Shown in pieces: positions 62,054-64,000 of a stretch of 64,000 bases of DNA. Position 1 is the stretch's first letter. Every line of letters starts with the position of its first letter. The stretch lies in contig JAAVVG010000001.1 in the NCBI GenBank assembly GCA_012976225.1, positions 2,046,001 to 2,110,000 of the forward strand, read 5' to 3'. Source of the stretch: Golubevia sp. BC0850 (lineage: Eukaryota > Basidiomycota > Exobasidiomycetes > Golubeviales > Golubeviaceae). A model generated the notes under the pieces. The model was not told the DNA's origin and made no database searches. It saw only the letters and a program-made list of their open reading frames with translations. The position numbers and the translations under genes were made by a program.

Positions 62054-64000
62054 ATGTCTTCGCACCATCCCTCGAGCTCCAATTCCAATTCTAATTCTAC
62101 TTCAAGCCAACCACCACCACTTCAACTTCAATCTCAGCAAAATCAACATTCCCACCATCCCTCCCACTCTCATTCACATTCACACTCTCATCATCATCAC
62201 TCCTCTTCCCGCTCTCATCAAAATTCACCTTCTGCTACTTTCAATCAATCTCCGTCTAACGCTACTGCTGCCATGCCACCTCCCTCATCCACCAGTTCCT
62301 CAAATCCTTCACCTCATCCAAACTCACTTCCCCTAATGAGTTCAGACAGAGGTCCAGATCGCATGCCTCAACCAAACGGAAACGGTCTTGCCTCTTCTTC
62401 TGCTGGTTCAAGACTACCTTCCTCTGCCAGCAATCTTGGATCCCTTCCACCTCCTCCTTCTCATTCTTCAAATGGTCCAAGAGGTAGTCACAGATCTTCT
62501 TCTGGTTCTTCGGGTGCCGTAGGAGGAGAAATGATCTCAAGGGATGGTCCACCACCACCTCTAGAGAGAGGAATCGCTCCTCCTCATCCTTCTCAACAAG
62601 TAGGAGCTCAAGGGGCTGTCACTCCTCTCACTACTGTGGAAAAGTTGGCTTTGGCGAATGAGAATGCGTGGATAAGCATAGGTGAGTTGATTCCCCCGAA
62701 GGTAGAGACCAGCGATTCAGCAACAAGCTTGCAGAGTGAGATGGGAGGAAGGAATGTTGGCGAGGTTTGAGCTTGGGTGCTTTGAGCATCAATAGATGAC
62801 ATCCTGGAAAGGCGAACAGGACTTGAGTCAAACTGAATAGAACCTTAGAGATTCGGGCTCCTCAAAACCTCTGTTGGTGTCAGACGAGGCTTCTCTGGTC
62901 CTCATGGTGAAGAGGTCTCAGCGAGCTCAAGCCCCCCATCCTTTGCCGCTCGCTTGAGAAAGGGTCTTTCAAGAGGCCAATGTCCCTTTTCTGATTCCCG
63001 AACTTCGACAGTTCTTCTCAGGGGAGCCTCGTCTCGGAGAGTTTCTTCCCTTCTCTGTCTCGAAGCTCTCATTGACCTCAGAACCTTATCTCCCCTCTCT
63101 TCACGCATTTTTCTCCCTTTCACTCATCTCTTCGATCATCGCAGGTTCAGCTGCTGAAGCTATGGAAGATTATGATCGAGCCATTGCTGGATACGAATCT
63201 GCTCTGAGACACAATCCCTACTCAGTTCCGGCGATGAGCGCCATCGCTGGAGTTCACAGGACTCTTGACAGATTCGAGAAGGTGAGGTTTTTTTTTACTC
63301 AATATGAGGCTACAAGATCTTTCGCTCTCGGAAAAGGTTGTCGAGACTGAATCTTCAACTAAACGATTTTTCTTCTCTTGCTCGCATCGTCTCCCTTTCC
63401 GTCTCTCCTCCCAGGCTGTCGATTACTTCCAACGAGTCTTGAACATTGTTCCAGAGAATGGTGAAACTTGGGGAGCTATGGGTCACTGTTATCTCATGAT
63501 GGACGATCTTCAAAAGGCTTACACAGCTTATCAGCAAGCTCTCTATCATCTACCAAATCCAAAGGAACCTAAGCTTTGGTACGGAATCGGAATCCTTTAT
63601 GATAGATATGGTAGTCTGGAACACGCCGAAGAAGCTTTCGCTAGCGTTGTTCGAATGGATCCAGATTACGAGAAGGCAAATGAAATCTACTTCAGATTGG
63701 GAATCATCTACAAGCAACAGAACAAATTCTCAACTTCTTTGGAATGCTTCAGATACATTCTCGCCAATCCTCCTCGACCGCTAACTGAGATTGACATCTG
63801 GTTCCAAATCGGTCATGTCTACGAACAGCAGAAGGACGTGAGTTTTAAAAGAAGTTGTTCTATGTCCTCTCTATTGGAACTCGGCCACGAATCAAACTAA
63901 CCTTCGGCCTTCTCTCTTTGCCTTGACGTTTCTTCTTCCATTCTCTCTCTCTCAGTTCGCTCTCGCCAAAGAAGCTTACGAACAAGTCTTGGCAGAGAAT
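62054..64000 (+). CDS. CYC8: General transcriptional corepressor Cyc8/Ssn6 (5' part)
   Basis: TPR subunit of the Tup1-Cyc8 corepressor, which links DNA-bound repressors to chromatin in the nucleus. Four exons are seen (62054-62681, 63145-63281, 63415-63837, 63956 onward); the gene runs off the window. Exon 1 is low-complexity Ser/His/Pro/Gln with a His/Ser run, ending in TVEKLALANENAWISIG, the start of TPR 1. TPR units follow: SAAEAMEDYDRAIAGYESALRHNPYS; VDYFQRVLNIVPENGETWGAMGHCYLMMDDLQ; KAYTAYQQALYHLPNPKEPKLWYGIGILYDRYGS; HAEEAFASVVRMDPDYEKANEIYFRLGIIY; FECFRYILANPP-type; and DIWFQIGHVYEQQKD continuing into FALAKEAYEQVL. The YQQALYHLPNPKEPKLWYGIG block is diagnostic for Cyc8. Introns of 463, 133 and 118 nt keep phase. 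The 3' end is not in the window. Confidence 0.95.

Overview
The window is nuclear DNA of an intron-rich fungus, most likely a basidiomycete. Most genes are cut by several short introns (about 40-580 nt) with GTGAGT-type donors and pyrimidine-rich acceptors, intergenic distances are short, and the proteins are fungal in character (Zn2Cys6 regulator, Cyc8, Con7-like zinc finger, fungal TFIIIC subunit). I cannot place it more finely. I recognised no transposon, retroelement, viral relic or CRISPR array. Gene models below were built by hand; unless stated otherwise, every exon junction keeps reading phase.

Layout. 0.2-2.6 kb: DHA1-type MFS exporter (minus), divergent from TOP2, DNA topoisomerase II (3.4-9.0 kb, plus). 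10.1-12.4 kb: GATA factor (plus). 13.1-15.4 kb: Con7-like C2H2 factor (minus). 16.2-17.1 kb: unknown Ser-rich protein (minus), divergent from UBC9, the SUMO E2 (17.3-19.1 kb, plus). 19.4-21.2 kb: 2-oxoglutarate/Fe(II) dioxygenase (minus). 21.7-23.1 kb: unknown membrane protein (plus). 23.4-24.5 kb: LSM2 (plus). 25.5-27.4 kb: YOP1/REEP (minus), divergent from mitochondrial GrpE (27.8-28.8 kb, plus). 29.9-32.2 kb: PAB1 (plus). 33.2-36.5 kb: Zn2Cys6 regulator (minus). 36.9 kb: a tRNA-like element, followed by a 25-bp-stem inverted repeat. 37.3-39.7 kb: TRIP4/Rqt4-like protein (plus). 40.0-43.6 kb: MUS81 (minus), sharing a 159-bp promoter with a TFIIIC subunit (43.8-47.1 kb, plus). 48.2-49.6 kb: F-box gene (minus). 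50.3-51.4 kb: ubiquitin-ubiquitin-AN1 zinc-finger fusion (plus). 52.2-53.9 kb: second F-box locus that looks degraded (minus). 54.3-54.7 kb: small, probably lipid-anchored protein (plus). 56.6-61.2 kb: very large two-repeat Myb factor (plus). 62.1 kb to the right edge: CYC8/SSN6 corepressor (plus, cut by the window edge).

Most genes are housekeeping: DNA topology and repair, SUMO and ubiquitin, U6 snRNP, poly(A) binding, ribosome quality control, RNA polymerase III, ER shape and mitochondrial import. Six are transcriptional regulators. The most distinctive locus is the ubiquitin-AN1 gene. Its initiator ATG is interrupted by an intron, it encodes two full ubiquitins with intact diglycine ends ahead of a zinc finger, and it lies between two F-box loci. 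Gene structure is a second theme: two genes have an ATG-only first coding exon, YOP1 has coding exons of 12 and 17 nt, UBC9 has one of 21 nt, TOP2 has a GC-AG intron and the TFIIIC gene a 38-nt intron.
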